From: Anaerolineae bacterium | Lineage (GTDB): Bacteria > Chloroflexota > Anaerolineae > Aggregatilineales > J027 | Reading direction: 5' to 3' | DNA: 64,000 nucleotides | Assembly: GCA_021463865.1 (NCBI GenBank) | Contig: JAJTXY010000005.1 | Coordinates: forward strand, 124,001-188,000 | In this document: piece after piece, positions 44,805 to 53,330 of the stretch | Position numbering within the stretch: the stretch's first letter is position 1 | How the letters are laid out: each line of letters starts with the position of its first letter | Notes under the pieces: generated by a model | What the model was told of the DNA's origin: nothing | The model's database searches: none | The model's input: the letters and a program-made list of their open reading frames with translations, nothing else | Translations under genes and position numbers: made by a program

Positions 44805-45700
44805 TGAATACACTAGATCAATCCAGTCGGGTACGACGAGCCGTTCTCATTATGCCGGGGGACGACCTCAAGAAGATTACCAAAGGGGCATCGCTTGGGG
44901 TGGACTCGCTCATCATGGATATGGAAGATGGCGTCGCCTTGAACAACAAAGAGGAGGCGCGTCAGGTGATCCAGCACGCCTTGACTTCGCTTGATTTTGG
45001 TAAAACCGAACGACTGGTGCGCCTGAATCAGGCCAAAAAGGGAATGCAGATTGAAGACATAACCATGACGGTCATCGGCAAACCGGACGGTTATGTGCTG
45101 CCCAAAGTCGAAAGCGCCCGCGAGGTACAGCAGCTTTCGCATACACTGTTGGAGCGCGAAATTATTCTGGGAATCGAGCCGGGGACGATCAAGCTGATTG
45201 CGCTGATTGAAACCGCGAAGGGGATTGTCAATCTAGCACAAATTGCCCAAGCGGATGCACGTTTGGTAGCCTTGATGTTCGGGGCCGAGGACTTGGCGGG
45301 CAGCATGGGAGCGATTCGGTCAGAGGGCGCAGAGGAGGTTTTTTATGCCCGGAGCGCAGTGGTGCTGCACGCGGCGGCGTTTGGCTTACAGGCGATTGAT
45401 ACCCCCTATGTCAAACTGCGGGATATGGAAGGCCTTAAGGTTGAGACCACTAAAGCGCGGTGCATGGGTTACACGGGTAAGTTGGCGATACACCCAGATC
45501 ATGTTGGTCTAATCAATGAGATTTTCACTCCCGGCGATGAGGAGATTGAAGCTGCTCGCCGCTTGATTGAGGCTCATGAGGCCAGACAATCAGGGCATAC
45601 GGGGGTTTTTGTTTTTGAAGGGTCCATGGTAGATATGCCAATGGTGCGTTCGGCTGAAAATGTGTTGGCCCGTGCTCGTGCGGCAGGAAAGATTAGCTAA
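44804..45700 (+). CDS. CitE-like acyl-CoA lyase
   Basis: 298 residues of the HpcH/HpaI aldolase, CitE branch. Family landmarks are RRAVLIMPGDDLKKI, DSLIMDMEDGVAL, ALIETAKGIVNL, LMFGAEDLAGSMGA and KLAIHPDHVGLINE. Known members cleave citramalyl-CoA, malyl-CoA or beta-methylmalyl-CoA into glyoxylate or pyruvate plus an acyl-CoA. With the MaoC hydratase it would form a short C5-acid or glyoxylate-type route. The overlap with the hydratase suggests translational coupling. Confidence 0.88.
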   Translation: MNTLDQSSRVRRAVLIMPGDDLKKITKGASLGVDSLIMDMEDGVALNNKEEARQVIQHALTSLDFGKTERLVRLNQAKKGMQIEDITMTVIGKPDGYVLPKVESAREVQQLSHTLLEREIILGIEPGTIKLIALIETAKGIVNLAQIAQADARLVALMFGAEDLAGSMGAIRSEGAEEVFYARSAVVLHAAAFGLQAIDTPYVKLRDMEGLKVETTKARCMGYTGKLAIHPDHVGLINEIFTPGDEEIEAARRLIEAHEARQSGHTGVFVFEGSMVDMPMVRSAENVLARARAAGKIS

Positions 45701-45835
45701 ATGGACGAGAAGCCGGAACACCGCACCAAAATGCTGCCGTTTAACGAGCGGCTCGGAACGATTGTTGCCATTCTGCTCGGTATGATGTGTGCATGTATGA
45801 TCTTATGTGTTTTGGTGATTGTCTGGGGCTTCTAG
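45701..45835 (+). CDS. 44-residue membrane microprotein
   Basis: An ATG immediately follows the CitE stop (TAA then ATGGACGAG). The frame encodes 44 residues: a charged cytoplasmic start (MDEKPEHRTKMLPFNERLG) and one membrane helix (TIVAILLGMMCACMILCVLV) rich in Met and Cys, ending IVWGF. Its 3' end overlaps the convergent metallophosphoesterase by 33 bases. The open frame, position and clean membrane helix support it as a real small gene, probably translationally coupled. The function is unknown. Confidence 0.6.
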   Translation: MDEKPEHRTKMLPFNERLGTIVAILLGMMCACMILCVLVIVWGF

Positions 45836-46681
45836 GGTGAAGACTGTGATTTCGGGTGGGCAGTTGATCCGTATTTGAGGTGCTGCCATACCCAGCCCAC
45901 GATTGGTATATTGCAGCATCCCATTGACGGTATACAACCCGGATGGATATTTATAAGCCATATGAGGCAAAACCATAGGGCCAATCAAAGGGAGTTGGAT
46001 TTGCCCCCCATGCGAATGACCGGACAATTGAAGGTCAAAACGACCCACTTTTGACGAAATGTCGGCGTAGTCGGGTTCGTGGGCTAACAAGATAGCAGCG
46101 CCTTCATCCGGTAAGGTTTCCATCACTAAATCTAGTCGGTGATGCTTCTCCCAAATATCATTGACCCCACATAGATGCAGCATGGCTTTACCGCGCTTGA
46201 TGGTATGGACTGCGTTATTGACATCACCGATGCCGCTTCGGTGAATCGTCCTCAAAATAACGTCGGCATTTGTCCAGTGGTCATGATTACCGAGGATGGC
46301 AACGGTATTATCACGGGGGTTCAGCATTTGCATGGCTTTAACCAGACTATCTTCGAACGACTCTGCATCCCAACTGACAAAATCGCCTGTGACGGCGATT
46401 GCATCCGGGTGCTGCTCATTGACCAACTCCATGAGGCGGATGAGACGATCTTCGCTCATCCACGTATAGTCCATATGTATATCACTGATTTGAATGAGCT
46501 TGTAGCCATGAAAAGCAGGGTCAAGGCGGGGAAGTTTTAGTGTGACGTGATCAATAGACACATGTTCTGGCTCGACCCTCAGACCATAGCCGAGAAAGGG
46601 AGCGCCAATGGAGGTCGTCGCAAGCGTCGAAAAGCCCATTGTTTTGAGAAACTGGCGGCGTGTCATTCGATTGTCGCTCAA
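45803..46681 (-). CDS. Tat-exported metallophosphoesterase, copy 1
   Basis: 292 residues with a twin-arginine signal (MTRRQFLKTMGF) and the calcineurin-like phosphoesterase motifs: ISDIHMDYTW, VTGDFVSWD, LGNHDHW, LLAHEPDYAD and SGHSHGGQI. It is like E. coli YaeI and other exported phosphodiesterases that act on lipid or teichoic-type phosphate. The start is probably a TTG (46679-46681), with GGGAG nine bases upstream; an ATG at 46666 is an alternative. It is the first of three tandem related genes. Confidence 0.9.
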   Translation of the reverse strand: MSDNRMTRRQFLKTMGFSTLATTSIGAPFLGYGLRVEPEHVSIDHVTLKLPRLDPAFHGYKLIQISDIHMDYTWMSEDRLIRLMELVNEQHPDAIAVTGDFVSWDAESFEDSLVKAMQMLNPRDNTVAILGNHDHWTNADVILRTIHRSGIGDVNNAVHTIKRGKAMLHLCGVNDIWEKHHRLDLVMETLPDEGAAILLAHEPDYADISSKVGRFDLQLSGHSHGGQIQLPLIGPMVLPHMAYKYPSGLYTVNGMLQYTNRGLGMAAPQIRINCPPEITVFTLEAPDNHQNT

Positions 46682-46753
46682 GGTAAGGCACTCCCAATGG
46701 ATGACTAGCGAGTCGTTTTCATTACATTATAGGACAAAGGAGTTCTGAAGTTT

Positions 46754-47239
46754 ATGAATATGCAGGCAAATGACCAACTCAATCGCATTAACACAGGTGT
46801 TGTGCTTGAGGTTTTGGCGGGGTTGTTTGGCTTTCTGGGAATTGGTTATCTCTATGCAGGCTTTACCAACGAAGGCATCAAGCGGCTGATTTTGTATTTT
46901 ATAGGCTTGACGGTGGGTTGGATTGTGACGGGGCTTCTGATTTTTGTCCTTGTTGGGTTGTGCTTGGTTCCGGTTATGCTGGTTCTGCAGGTGGGAATTC
47001 CAATCTGGTCGGCGATGTCTCTGAAAAAGCAGGGCGAGCGCCTAATCCCAGTCGGTGGGCCAGTTCCCATGTATGGCTATCCACAATTGCCCGTAATGTC
47101 GGAAGATGAGGCTTTGATTGAACGGGCACGCCGCCTGTATGAGAGTGGGGATAAAGAGGGGGCGATTGCCATTTTACGCACCATCAATCATCCTCGTGCG
47201 CAGGAAATTTTGGCACGCATTCAAGGGACATTTAGCTGA
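46754..47239 (+). CDS. Small membrane protein between two phosphoesterase genes
   Basis: 161 residues. Two or three membrane helices (about 16-85), then a Pro-rich loop and a helical C-terminus (ALIERARRLYESGDKEGAIAILRTI) resembling a single TPR-like hairpin. It is not closely related to a family I can name. A GGAG site precedes the ATG. It runs opposite to the phosphoesterase genes on both sides and overlaps the second by eight bases, so it may have been inserted into the tandem array. Confidence 0.7.
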   Translation: MNMQANDQLNRINTGVVLEVLAGLFGFLGIGYLYAGFTNEGIKRLILYFIGLTVGWIVTGLLIFVLVGLCLVPVMLVLQVGIPIWSAMSLKKQGERLIPVGGPVPMYGYPQLPVMSEDEALIERARRLYESGDKEGAIAILRTINHPRAQEILARIQGTFS

Positions 47240-48110
47240 TCTTTCCTATGTTGCCGCTTCTGAGCGTAAAAACCGTGATTTCAGGTGGGCAATAGAAGCG
47301 TATTTGCGGTGTCACCATCCCCAGTCCTCGGTTGGTGTATTGGTACATCCCATTAACCTTGTAAAGCCCGGCGGGGTAGTTCTGGGCTAACTCAGCTTGA
47401 CCGATAGGGCCAATAAAGGGTAGTCGAACTTGCCCACCGTGCGAATGCCCTGATAGCTGCAAATCGAAGCGACCTGTTTGTGAGGAAACATCGGCAAAGT
47501 CAGGTTCGTGCGCCAGTAATAGAGCTACTCCTTCAGCGGGTAAGGTGTCCAAGACTAAATCTAGGCGCTGTTTGTTCTCCATAATATCGTCTACCCCACA
47601 GAAGTGCAGCTTTGCTTGGCCCCGCTGGACGGTATAGAAACTATTATTGACATCGGCAATGCCACTTTGACGAATGGCTCGCCGAACCACAACCGCATCC
47701 GCCCAATGGTCGTGGTTCCCCAAGACTGCAACGGTGTTATCTCGAGGGGTGAGGGCCTGCAAACCCTTAATCAATGTCGCTTTAAAGGGTTCGGCTTCAA
47801 TACTGACAAAATCCCCTGTAATGGCGACGGCATCCGGTTTTTGCTCGTTGACCAGTTGTATACACTCAAGGAGGCGTTCTTCGCTCATCCATGTGTGGTC
47901 TACGTGCAAGTCACTGATTTGGACGAGTTTGTAGCTGTCAAAGGCCTGATCAAGACGGGGGAGTTTGAGCGTGAGGTGCTCTATTTGGATTTGTTGAGGT
48001 TCGATCTTATAACCATAAATGAGACCAGCGACGCCCGTTGAAGTAGTAGCAAGGGTAGAGAGGGCTGCTGTTTTGAGAAATTGACGGCGGGTCATGCGTT
48101 CCGTACTCAA
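47232..48110 (-). CDS. Tat-exported metallophosphoesterase, copy 2
   Basis: 292 residues, a close paralogue of copies 1 and 3. The Tat signal is MTRRQFLKTAAL. The metal motifs are ISDLHVDHTW, ITGDFVSIE, LGNHDHW, LLAHEPDFAD and SGHSHGGQV. The start again is best read as TTG (48108-48110) at the same place relative to the RRQFLK motif as in copy 1. The substrate is not known. Duplication allows specialisation by substrate or expression. Confidence 0.9.
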   Translation of the reverse strand: MSTERMTRRQFLKTAALSTLATTSTGVAGLIYGYKIEPQQIQIEHLTLKLPRLDQAFDSYKLVQISDLHVDHTWMSEERLLECIQLVNEQKPDAVAITGDFVSIEAEPFKATLIKGLQALTPRDNTVAVLGNHDHWADAVVVRRAIRQSGIADVNNSFYTVQRGQAKLHFCGVDDIMENKQRLDLVLDTLPAEGVALLLAHEPDFADVSSQTGRFDLQLSGHSHGGQVRLPFIGPIGQAELAQNYPAGLYKVNGMYQYTNRGLGMVTPQIRFYCPPEITVFTLRSGNIGKIS

Positions 48111-48173
48111 GCCATCGCCCTTTGGTTACTTGACCTCGATACAAGGCATTATATAACAGGGCGAATCTGAAGT

Positions 48174-49031
48174 TCATACATTTTCGAGGGTGAAGATCGT
48201 AATCTCAGGCGGGCAATTTACCCGAACTTGAGGTGAGACCATACCAAGCCCTCGATTGGTGTACTGGTACATGCCATTGACAGTATACAACCCGGATGGG
48301 TATTTATGGGCCATATGGGGTAGGGCGACAGGGCCAACGAAGGGAACCTGTACCTGCCCGCCATGTGAGTGACCCGACAGTTGAAGGTCAAAACGCCCAG
48401 TTTGCGAGGAGGTGTCGGCATAATCGGGTTCATGAGCCAACAGAATAGCTACGCCCTCATTGGGAAGGTCTTGAAGCACTACATCAAGGCGGTGCTGCTT
48501 TTCCCAAACATCATTCACCCCGCACAGATGGAGCATAGCATCCCCACGCCGCAGCGAATAGACCGCATTATTGAGATCGGTGATGCCACTTTTGCCGATA
48601 GCCCGCCGCACAACGGTGGCGTCTGTCCAGTGGTCGTGGTTGCCCAAGACGGCGACGGTGTTATCACGTGGATTGAGCATTTGCAGTGCCTTGACCAAAC
48701 TATTTTCAAAAGGGGCGGCCTGATCGGTGACAAAATCTCCCGTAATGGCAATGGCATCGGGTTTTTGCTCGTTGACTAATTCCATCAAATCAAGCAACCG
48801 TTCCTCGGTCATCCATGTATGATCCATATGCAAGTCGCTGATATGGGCTAATTTGTAGCCATGAAAAGCAGGGTCAAGACGGGAGATTTTTAGGGTGACG
48901 CGCTCAATGGCAACTTGGCTCGGTTCAATCTCGGTGGCATATACCCAACTGCCACCGCCTAGCGACGTGGTAGCAAAGGTAGATAGAGCCATTGTTTTAA
49001 GGAATTGGCGGCGGCTGATGTGACGGGGCAT
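48174..49031 (-). CDS. Tat-exported metallophosphoesterase, copy 3
   Basis: 285 residues, the first in transcription order of the tandem set. It starts with an ATG and lacks the short extra N-terminal segment of the other two: MPRHISRRQFLKTMAL. All metal ligands are present (ISDLHMDHTW, ITGDFVTDQ, LGNHDHW, LLAHEPDYAD, SGHSHGGQV). It lies 63 bases upstream of copy 2 on the same strand, so they may share a transcript. Confidence 0.9.
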   Translation of the reverse strand: MPRHISRRQFLKTMALSTFATTSLGGGSWVYATEIEPSQVAIERVTLKISRLDPAFHGYKLAHISDLHMDHTWMTEERLLDLMELVNEQKPDAIAITGDFVTDQAAPFENSLVKALQMLNPRDNTVAVLGNHDHWTDATVVRRAIGKSGITDLNNAVYSLRRGDAMLHLCGVNDVWEKQHRLDVVLQDLPNEGVAILLAHEPDYADTSSQTGRFDLQLSGHSHGGQVQVPFVGPVALPHMAHKYPSGLYTVNGMYQYTNRGLGMVSPQVRVNCPPEITIFTLENV

Positions 49032-49138
49032 AACAAACTTCCCTATGATTGGATTCGTTAACTAGTTTTACACACTCCTAACTGGGGAATGCTTTCCCTG
49101 CACGTAGACGATTAATCTTTGATTGCTGTTCCCGTAAC

Positions 49139-49693
49139 CTACTCCGACGCGACTTCGGCTAACTGCTGACCCCGCTCAACCGTATCCCCTTGTTTGACGA
49201 ATAGGCGGGTTACGCGGCCTTCCTGTGGGGCGATGAGACGGATTTCCATTTTCATCGCTTCCAGCAGCATCAACGGTTGGCCTTGTGTTACGGCATCGCC
49301 TTCTTTTACCAAGACCTGCGTAACCTGACCGGGCATTTGGGCAGTCAAATTGCCACTGCCTGCACTCGCGGTTTTTCGGCGGTTACTGGCTTGAGGTTTG
49401 GCGAGTTCATAAAGGCGGGCTTCACGGTCAACAAGGGCTACATGCCGTTTTTGGAGACCTGTTTGGGTATTGCGAGAGGTGGTGGTATAGGCGTGCAGGC
49501 GTTTGCCATTAATCAGCAGCATCATATAGCCGGATTGCAGGCGCTTGACTTCCACCTTGTAGGTTTTGTCGCCGATGAGCGCGGTGTAGTTGCCGTCACC
49601 ACTAGGTTCTAATTGGACACGATGTTCTTGATTTTCATGCTGATAATGAAATTCCAATTTAACGTAATCCCTTTGATTGCAAAATAGTTTCAA
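49139..49693 (-). CDS. Detached BT plus biotin-carrier part of MCC alpha
   Basis: 184 residues. The C-terminal ~70 residues are a biotin-carrier domain: AQMPGQVTQVLVKEGD and EAMKMEI, where Lys is biotinylated. The front ~110 residues (EHRVQLEPSGDGNYTAL, KTYKVEV, INGKRLHAY, ARLYELAKP) match the BT domain that links carrier and carboxylase in methylcrotonyl-CoA carboxylase alpha. It continues, in domain order, the carboxylase at 50934-52442. The ATG at 49693 lies inside the previous gene; a TTG right after that gene's stop is an alternative start. Confidence 0.85.
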   Translation of the reverse strand: MKLFCNQRDYVKLEFHYQHENQEHRVQLEPSGDGNYTALIGDKTYKVEVKRLQSGYMMLLINGKRLHAYTTTSRNTQTGLQKRHVALVDREARLYELAKPQASNRRKTASAGSGNLTAQMPGQVTQVLVKEGDAVTQGQPLMLLEAMKMEIRLIAPQEGRVTRLFVKQGDTVERGQQLAEVASE

Positions 49694-50417
49694 TTTCTTT
49701 CCGCCATTCGGCTGATAGTAGGCCGGGTGGGTCGGCGGAATAATCTATAAATCCCTCATATTCAACGGCATAGGCTTGGGCAAGAGCGGGTGTAAGTAGA
49801 AGGCGGGCTTCTGATTCATCGGGACGCAAGGGCACCGGGAGTACCGGGAAGGGTTCAGCCCAAGTGATACCCCAAGTGTAGGTTTTGGGATATTCGTAGG
49901 CACGGGTGACAAGTGCCATGTATGGGGTATCGAGACGGGTAGTGAGGGGAATGATTTGGCCTTCGCGCAGGAGGTCTATTTCGACCAGATTGATTCCGGC
50001 ATTCAAGAGACGATAGCGTTTGCGGAGATAGCTGTTATATTCGCCCTCTTTGTTAATCGGCGATAAGACCTCAATGACGGTAATGACCTCCCCAGCGTCG
50101 GTCACGATTTCGAGATGAGGCGGGATGTCGAGATCGGAATAGGGCAGCGTCTCGGTTACGAGGGTGGCATCAGATATGGCTGCTGCTATGGGTTGAATGG
50201 TGCCCGTTTTTTGAGGAGTGGATTCAATTCGGAGGTCAGGTCTAAATTTGCCAATATCATCACCAATCGTAAGATAGCGTTCGGTGTGGACGCGGTAACG
50301 GGGACGAATTTGGGGGGCAAGCTGTTGGCCCAGATTTGCCAAAAGATGGAGATGCACCCCGGCCCATGCTGCGCGGTTTTCCATATAGGGGTCCATACCG
50401 GGGAAAGGGGAGGGCAT
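49659..50417 (-). CDS. DUF4058 family protein
   Basis: 252 residues beginning with the family's characteristic MPSPFPGMDPYMEN. It includes YLTIGDDIGKFRPDLR, IVTDAGEVITVIEVLSPINKEG and LVEIDLLREGQ. It is a soluble protein of unknown function, common in Chloroflexota and Cyanobacteria, with some similarity in logic to Uma2-type restriction-like folds (an E-x-D-like core EVLSP...VEIDLL). Here it splits two parts of a carboxylase gene. It overlaps the downstream BT/carrier gene by 35 bases. Confidence 0.85.
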   Translation of the reverse strand: MPSPFPGMDPYMENRAAWAGVHLHLLANLGQQLAPQIRPRYRVHTERYLTIGDDIGKFRPDLRIESTPQKTGTIQPIAAAISDATLVTETLPYSDLDIPPHLEIVTDAGEVITVIEVLSPINKEGEYNSYLRKRYRLLNAGINLVEIDLLREGQIIPLTTRLDTPYMALVTRAYEYPKTYTWGITWAEPFPVLPVPLRPDESEARLLLTPALAQAYAVEYEGFIDYSADPPGLLSAEWRKEIETILQSKGLR

Positions 50418-50583
50418 CTTTTTAGGACTTTCCTCTTAGATTTACTACTTAGCCTTATCTCCAATATTATAACGTGACGGTTTTTTAGTGACAAAAGGCA
50501 TCAGTCAGGAAATTTTATTGCTAAGTTGTTTTTTTTTGTTACCATTTTTAAGTACAATCTGTGATTAAAAATAGGGCTAGATT

Positions 50584-50925
50584 ATGTCGACTGATATGTT
50601 CTGTGGGATAATTATTGCTGTGGCTATTGTTGTGGCTGTTTTATGGGGTATTTTCTGGGGTTGGGTGGAAGGAGAGGCCACCAAATGCCCAAAGTGTAAT
50701 ACCCCTTATGCAAAGCAGGAGGTGAGCAAACGAGAAACTGGTCGTAGGAAGGGTTATAAAACCATTGAACGCGAGGAGAGGAATAGTAATGGCGATGTTA
50801 TTCGCCGCTGGCATGAACAAATTAGGATTTTGACTGTGGATTATGAACATACTTATAAATGCCCGAAATGCGACCACACTTGGACTGCTACCTCATCAAA
50901 AGAATATGACAGTTTTGATGAATAG
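50584..50925 (+). CDS. Small membrane protein with CxxC pairs
   Basis: 113 residues. One N-terminal membrane helix (about 5-27, GIIIAVAIVVAVLWGIFWGW) is followed by a cytoplasmic tail with two CPKC zinc-knuckle motifs (TKCPKCNTPYA and YKCPKCDHTW). They may bind one zinc between them. It is more AT-rich than its neighbours and points opposite to the carboxylase genes, suggesting insertion. No family is recognised. Confidence 0.65.
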   Translation: MSTDMFCGIIIAVAIVVAVLWGIFWGWVEGEATKCPKCNTPYAKQEVSKRETGRRKGYKTIEREERNSNGDVIRRWHEQIRILTVDYEHTYKCPKCDHTWTATSSKEYDSFDE

Positions 50926-50933
50926 TTGTTAGA

Positions 50934-52442
50934 TCATTGCCCTGTCCGAAAGCTGTCGGCGCGACCCCAAGGACTATACAAATCACCATCCCCATTTTCC
51001 CCAGATGGCTGTGTGGCGAGTTGGCCCGCTGGAATCAACAGGTCACTGAGCGCGGCGACAATCAAGGCTTCATCAGGCAGGGCGGCTTGAGGTGGATGCC
51101 AAGGCGTCAAAAACTCGTCTATAAAATGCGTGTTGGTTTCGCCCATGACAAAAGCGGGATGCAGAATGACATCCCGTAAAAATTGCAGGTTGGTGGTCAG
51201 GCCGAGGATGACATACTGCGCCAGCGCCCAATCCATTTTACGGATGGCATCGGGTCGGCTTTCGGCGTACACAATCAACTTGGCGATCATTGGATCGTAG
51301 TAAATCGTGACCTCATCCCCCGAAACCACCCCTGCATCCACACGCACCCCCGGCCCGGCGGGTTCAATCGTCCGCAGGACTGGCCCGATGGCAGGCAGAA
51401 AATTGTTGGCGGGGTCTTCGGCATAGACACGGCATTCAATGGCATGACCGCGCTGATAGATGTCCGCTTGGGTAAAGGGTAGGCGTTCCCCGGCGGCGAT
51501 TTGGATTTGCATTTTGACAATATCCACCCCAGTGACCAATTCAGTGATGGGGTGCTCGACTTGCAGACGGGTGTTCATCTCTAGGAAATAAAATTCACCT
51601 GTTTCGGCCACGATAAATTCAACTGTACCCGCGTTGACATAGTGGACGGCTTCGGCAGCGGCGACGGCGGCTTGACCCATTTTTTGACGGGTTTGCTCAT
51701 TCAGGAAAGGGGAGGGAGTTTCTTCGATAATTTTTTGGTGGCGGCGCTGAATCGAGCATTCACGCTCAAATAGGTGAACGGTGCTGCCACATTTATCCGC
51801 CAAAACTTGAAATTCGATATGCCGTCCGCGATCAATGTATTTTTCAAGGAACACAGTTGAATCCCCGAAGGCATTTTGGGCTTCACGACGGGCCGCTGGG
51901 ATTGCATCCAGCAAGTCAGCACGATTATGAACGATACGAATCCCTTTGCCACCCCCACCCCCAGCGGCTTTGACCATCACAGGGTAGCCAATATCATCAG
52001 CGGCCTGTTGAAAATCGGCGTCTGTCGCATTGGTGCTTTGGAAACCCGGCACAACGGGGACACCTGCCGCCTGCATAATCGAACGGGCCTCCGTTTTGAT
52101 GCCCATTTTGTAAATCGTGTCGGCGGAGGGGCCGATAAAAATCAGACCAGCATCGGTGACGGCTTGGGCAAATTCGGGCGATTCGGATAGGAAGCCAAAA
52201 CCGGGGTGAATCGCCTCACAGCCTGTCTCAAGAGCCGCCGCGATTAACCGATCCCCGCGCAAATAGGAATCGGCAGGAGTCGGGCCACCGATATGCACGG
52301 CTTCATCGGCAAGGCGGGTATGGAGAGCGTTGGCATCGGCATCCGAAAAGACTGCCACCACATAAATGCCCAATTCATGGCAGGCACGGGTGATGCGGGC
52401 CGCGATTTCGCCACGATTGGCAATCAAGATTTTGTTAAACAT
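50934..52442 (-). CDS. mccA: Biotin carboxylase part of MCC alpha
   Basis: 502 residues. The ATP-grasp biotin carboxylase domain is intact: ILIANRGEIAARI at the start, GGGGKGIRIV, FLEKYIDRGRHIEFQ, RECSIQRRHQKI, FYFLEMNTRLQVEHPITE. It carboxylates the biotin of the separate carrier protein using ATP and bicarbonate. After the usual end, the protein continues to SPWGRADSFRTGQ, the sequence that opens the BT domain in full-length alpha subunits, then stops. The rest of the subunit is encoded at 49139-49693. It overlaps the DUF1990 gene by eight bases. The gene symbol refers to the split gene. Confidence 0.9.
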   Translation of the reverse strand: MFNKILIANRGEIAARITRACHELGIYVVAVFSDADANALHTRLADEAVHIGGPTPADSYLRGDRLIAAALETGCEAIHPGFGFLSESPEFAQAVTDAGLIFIGPSADTIYKMGIKTEARSIMQAAGVPVVPGFQSTNATDADFQQAADDIGYPVMVKAAGGGGGKGIRIVHNRADLLDAIPAARREAQNAFGDSTVFLEKYIDRGRHIEFQVLADKCGSTVHLFERECSIQRRHQKIIEETPSPFLNEQTRQKMGQAAVAAAEAVHYVNAGTVEFIVAETGEFYFLEMNTRLQVEHPITELVTGVDIVKMQIQIAAGERLPFTQADIYQRGHAIECRVYAEDPANNFLPAIGPVLRTIEPAGPGVRVDAGVVSGDEVTIYYDPMIAKLIVYAESRPDAIRKMDWALAQYVILGLTTNLQFLRDVILHPAFVMGETNTHFIDEFLTPWHPPQAALPDEALIVAALSDLLIPAGQLATQPSGENGDGDLYSPWGRADSFRTGQ

Positions 52443-53061
52443 CTTCGTATCCTGTTAAATCGAGTAGAACGCCTTTGGCAAGGGTATCGAGGATGGCATG
52501 AGTCACTTTTAGGCGGACACGCTGGGTAATGATCGGGTTAGCCAGTTGAGTCAGCCAATTACCGGGTTTGGAGATGGGCTGCATGGTGAACAGCACGCGG
52601 TCATCGTCCGTCCATGTGAGGGTATAGGTTGAGCAGCCTTTTTCGGGATGACCTTTGACCGTGCTGTATTGCAGGGCGAAGCGGCGCGGCTCATCCACAA
52701 TCTGCGCGATTTGCACCGCCGACAGCACATCTGCCAACCGGAAATTACCCATTTTAAACAGGTGGGTGCGTTGAATCATCAGGTCGCCACCTTGGGGCAG
52801 GCGTTCTTCGACATTCCATTGGGTGGTAATTTCCAATAGCTCTGGCGGTACCACGTCAAAATTGATGAGGCGGGCGCGGGCTTGCTCAAAAATTTTGGCA
52901 GGGTCAAAGCCGGGGACACGGATTTCACACTCCCATTGTTCGTGATCCCAACCGCCACTTTGGGTTTCGTCACCGGGGTGATAGCTCAGGGTGCGATCAC
53001 GCCATTGGCTTATGCGCGTGGTGTCATCGGGGGTTTGGGATGGAAAGAAGTCGAAGTTCAT
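52435..53061 (-). CDS. DUF1990 family protein
   Basis: 208 residues when started at the ATG at 53061 (GAGGT site seven bases upstream). An ATG at 53073 makes an ATGA overlap with the previous gene and is the alternative. The DUF1990 pattern is clear: GFDPAKIFEQARARL, RRFALQYSTVKGHPEKG and FTMQPISKPGNWLTQLANPI. Function is unknown. It sits directly before the carboxylase gene, with an 8-base overlap, implying coordinated expression with leucine-catabolic genes. Confidence 0.8.
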   Translation of the reverse strand: MNFDFFPSQTPDDTTRISQWRDRTLSYHPGDETQSGGWDHEQWECEIRVPGFDPAKIFEQARARLINFDVVPPELLEITTQWNVEERLPQGGDLMIQRTHLFKMGNFRLADVLSAVQIAQIVDEPRRFALQYSTVKGHPEKGCSTYTLTWTDDDRVLFTMQPISKPGNWLTQLANPIITQRVRLKVTHAILDTLAKGVLLDLTGYEDV

Positions 53062-53069
53062 ACGTGACC

Positions 53070-53330
53070 TCATAACAAAACGTGAATATGGCGATTGAGA
53101 TAAAGCACGGCAATTTTGTCGCCCTTTTGAAAATCATGAAATAGCACCGTTGTAAAATAATCCGCTTCAATAGTGGTTTCAGTATCTGGCAGCTGAAATT
53201 GGTAGGTGATTTGCGTTTCTAGCCTGTCGCTGATAGCTTGTTTTATTTCAATTATGTCGCCATAAACGACTTGCCCCTTTTGTTTCAGCTTCTCATAAAT
53301 TTGAGTGGCGTACATCAGATGTGTAATCAT
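53070..53330 (-). CDS. Small hypothetical protein, possibly DUF3592-like
   Basis: 86 residues with no signal peptide. The pattern QKGQVVYGDII...TQITYQFQLPDT...FQKGDKIAVLYLNRHIHVL resembles the beta-rich DUF3592 domain in miniature (a short 'V-x-Y...G-D-x-V-x-V-x-Y-L' frame). This is a pattern guess only. Its start overlaps the stop of the next upstream gene by one base and its stop overlaps the DUF1990 start region, so it is embedded in the carboxylase operon. Confidence 0.5.
   Translation of the reverse strand: MITHLMYATQIYEKLKQKGQVVYGDIIEIKQAISDRLETQITYQFQLPDTETTIEADYFTTVLFHDFQKGDKIAVLYLNRHIHVLL

Noticed and set aside
49659-50925. The genes between the mccA pieces as an insertion sequence
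   Set aside because: No transposase, terminal inverted repeats or target-site duplication can be seen.
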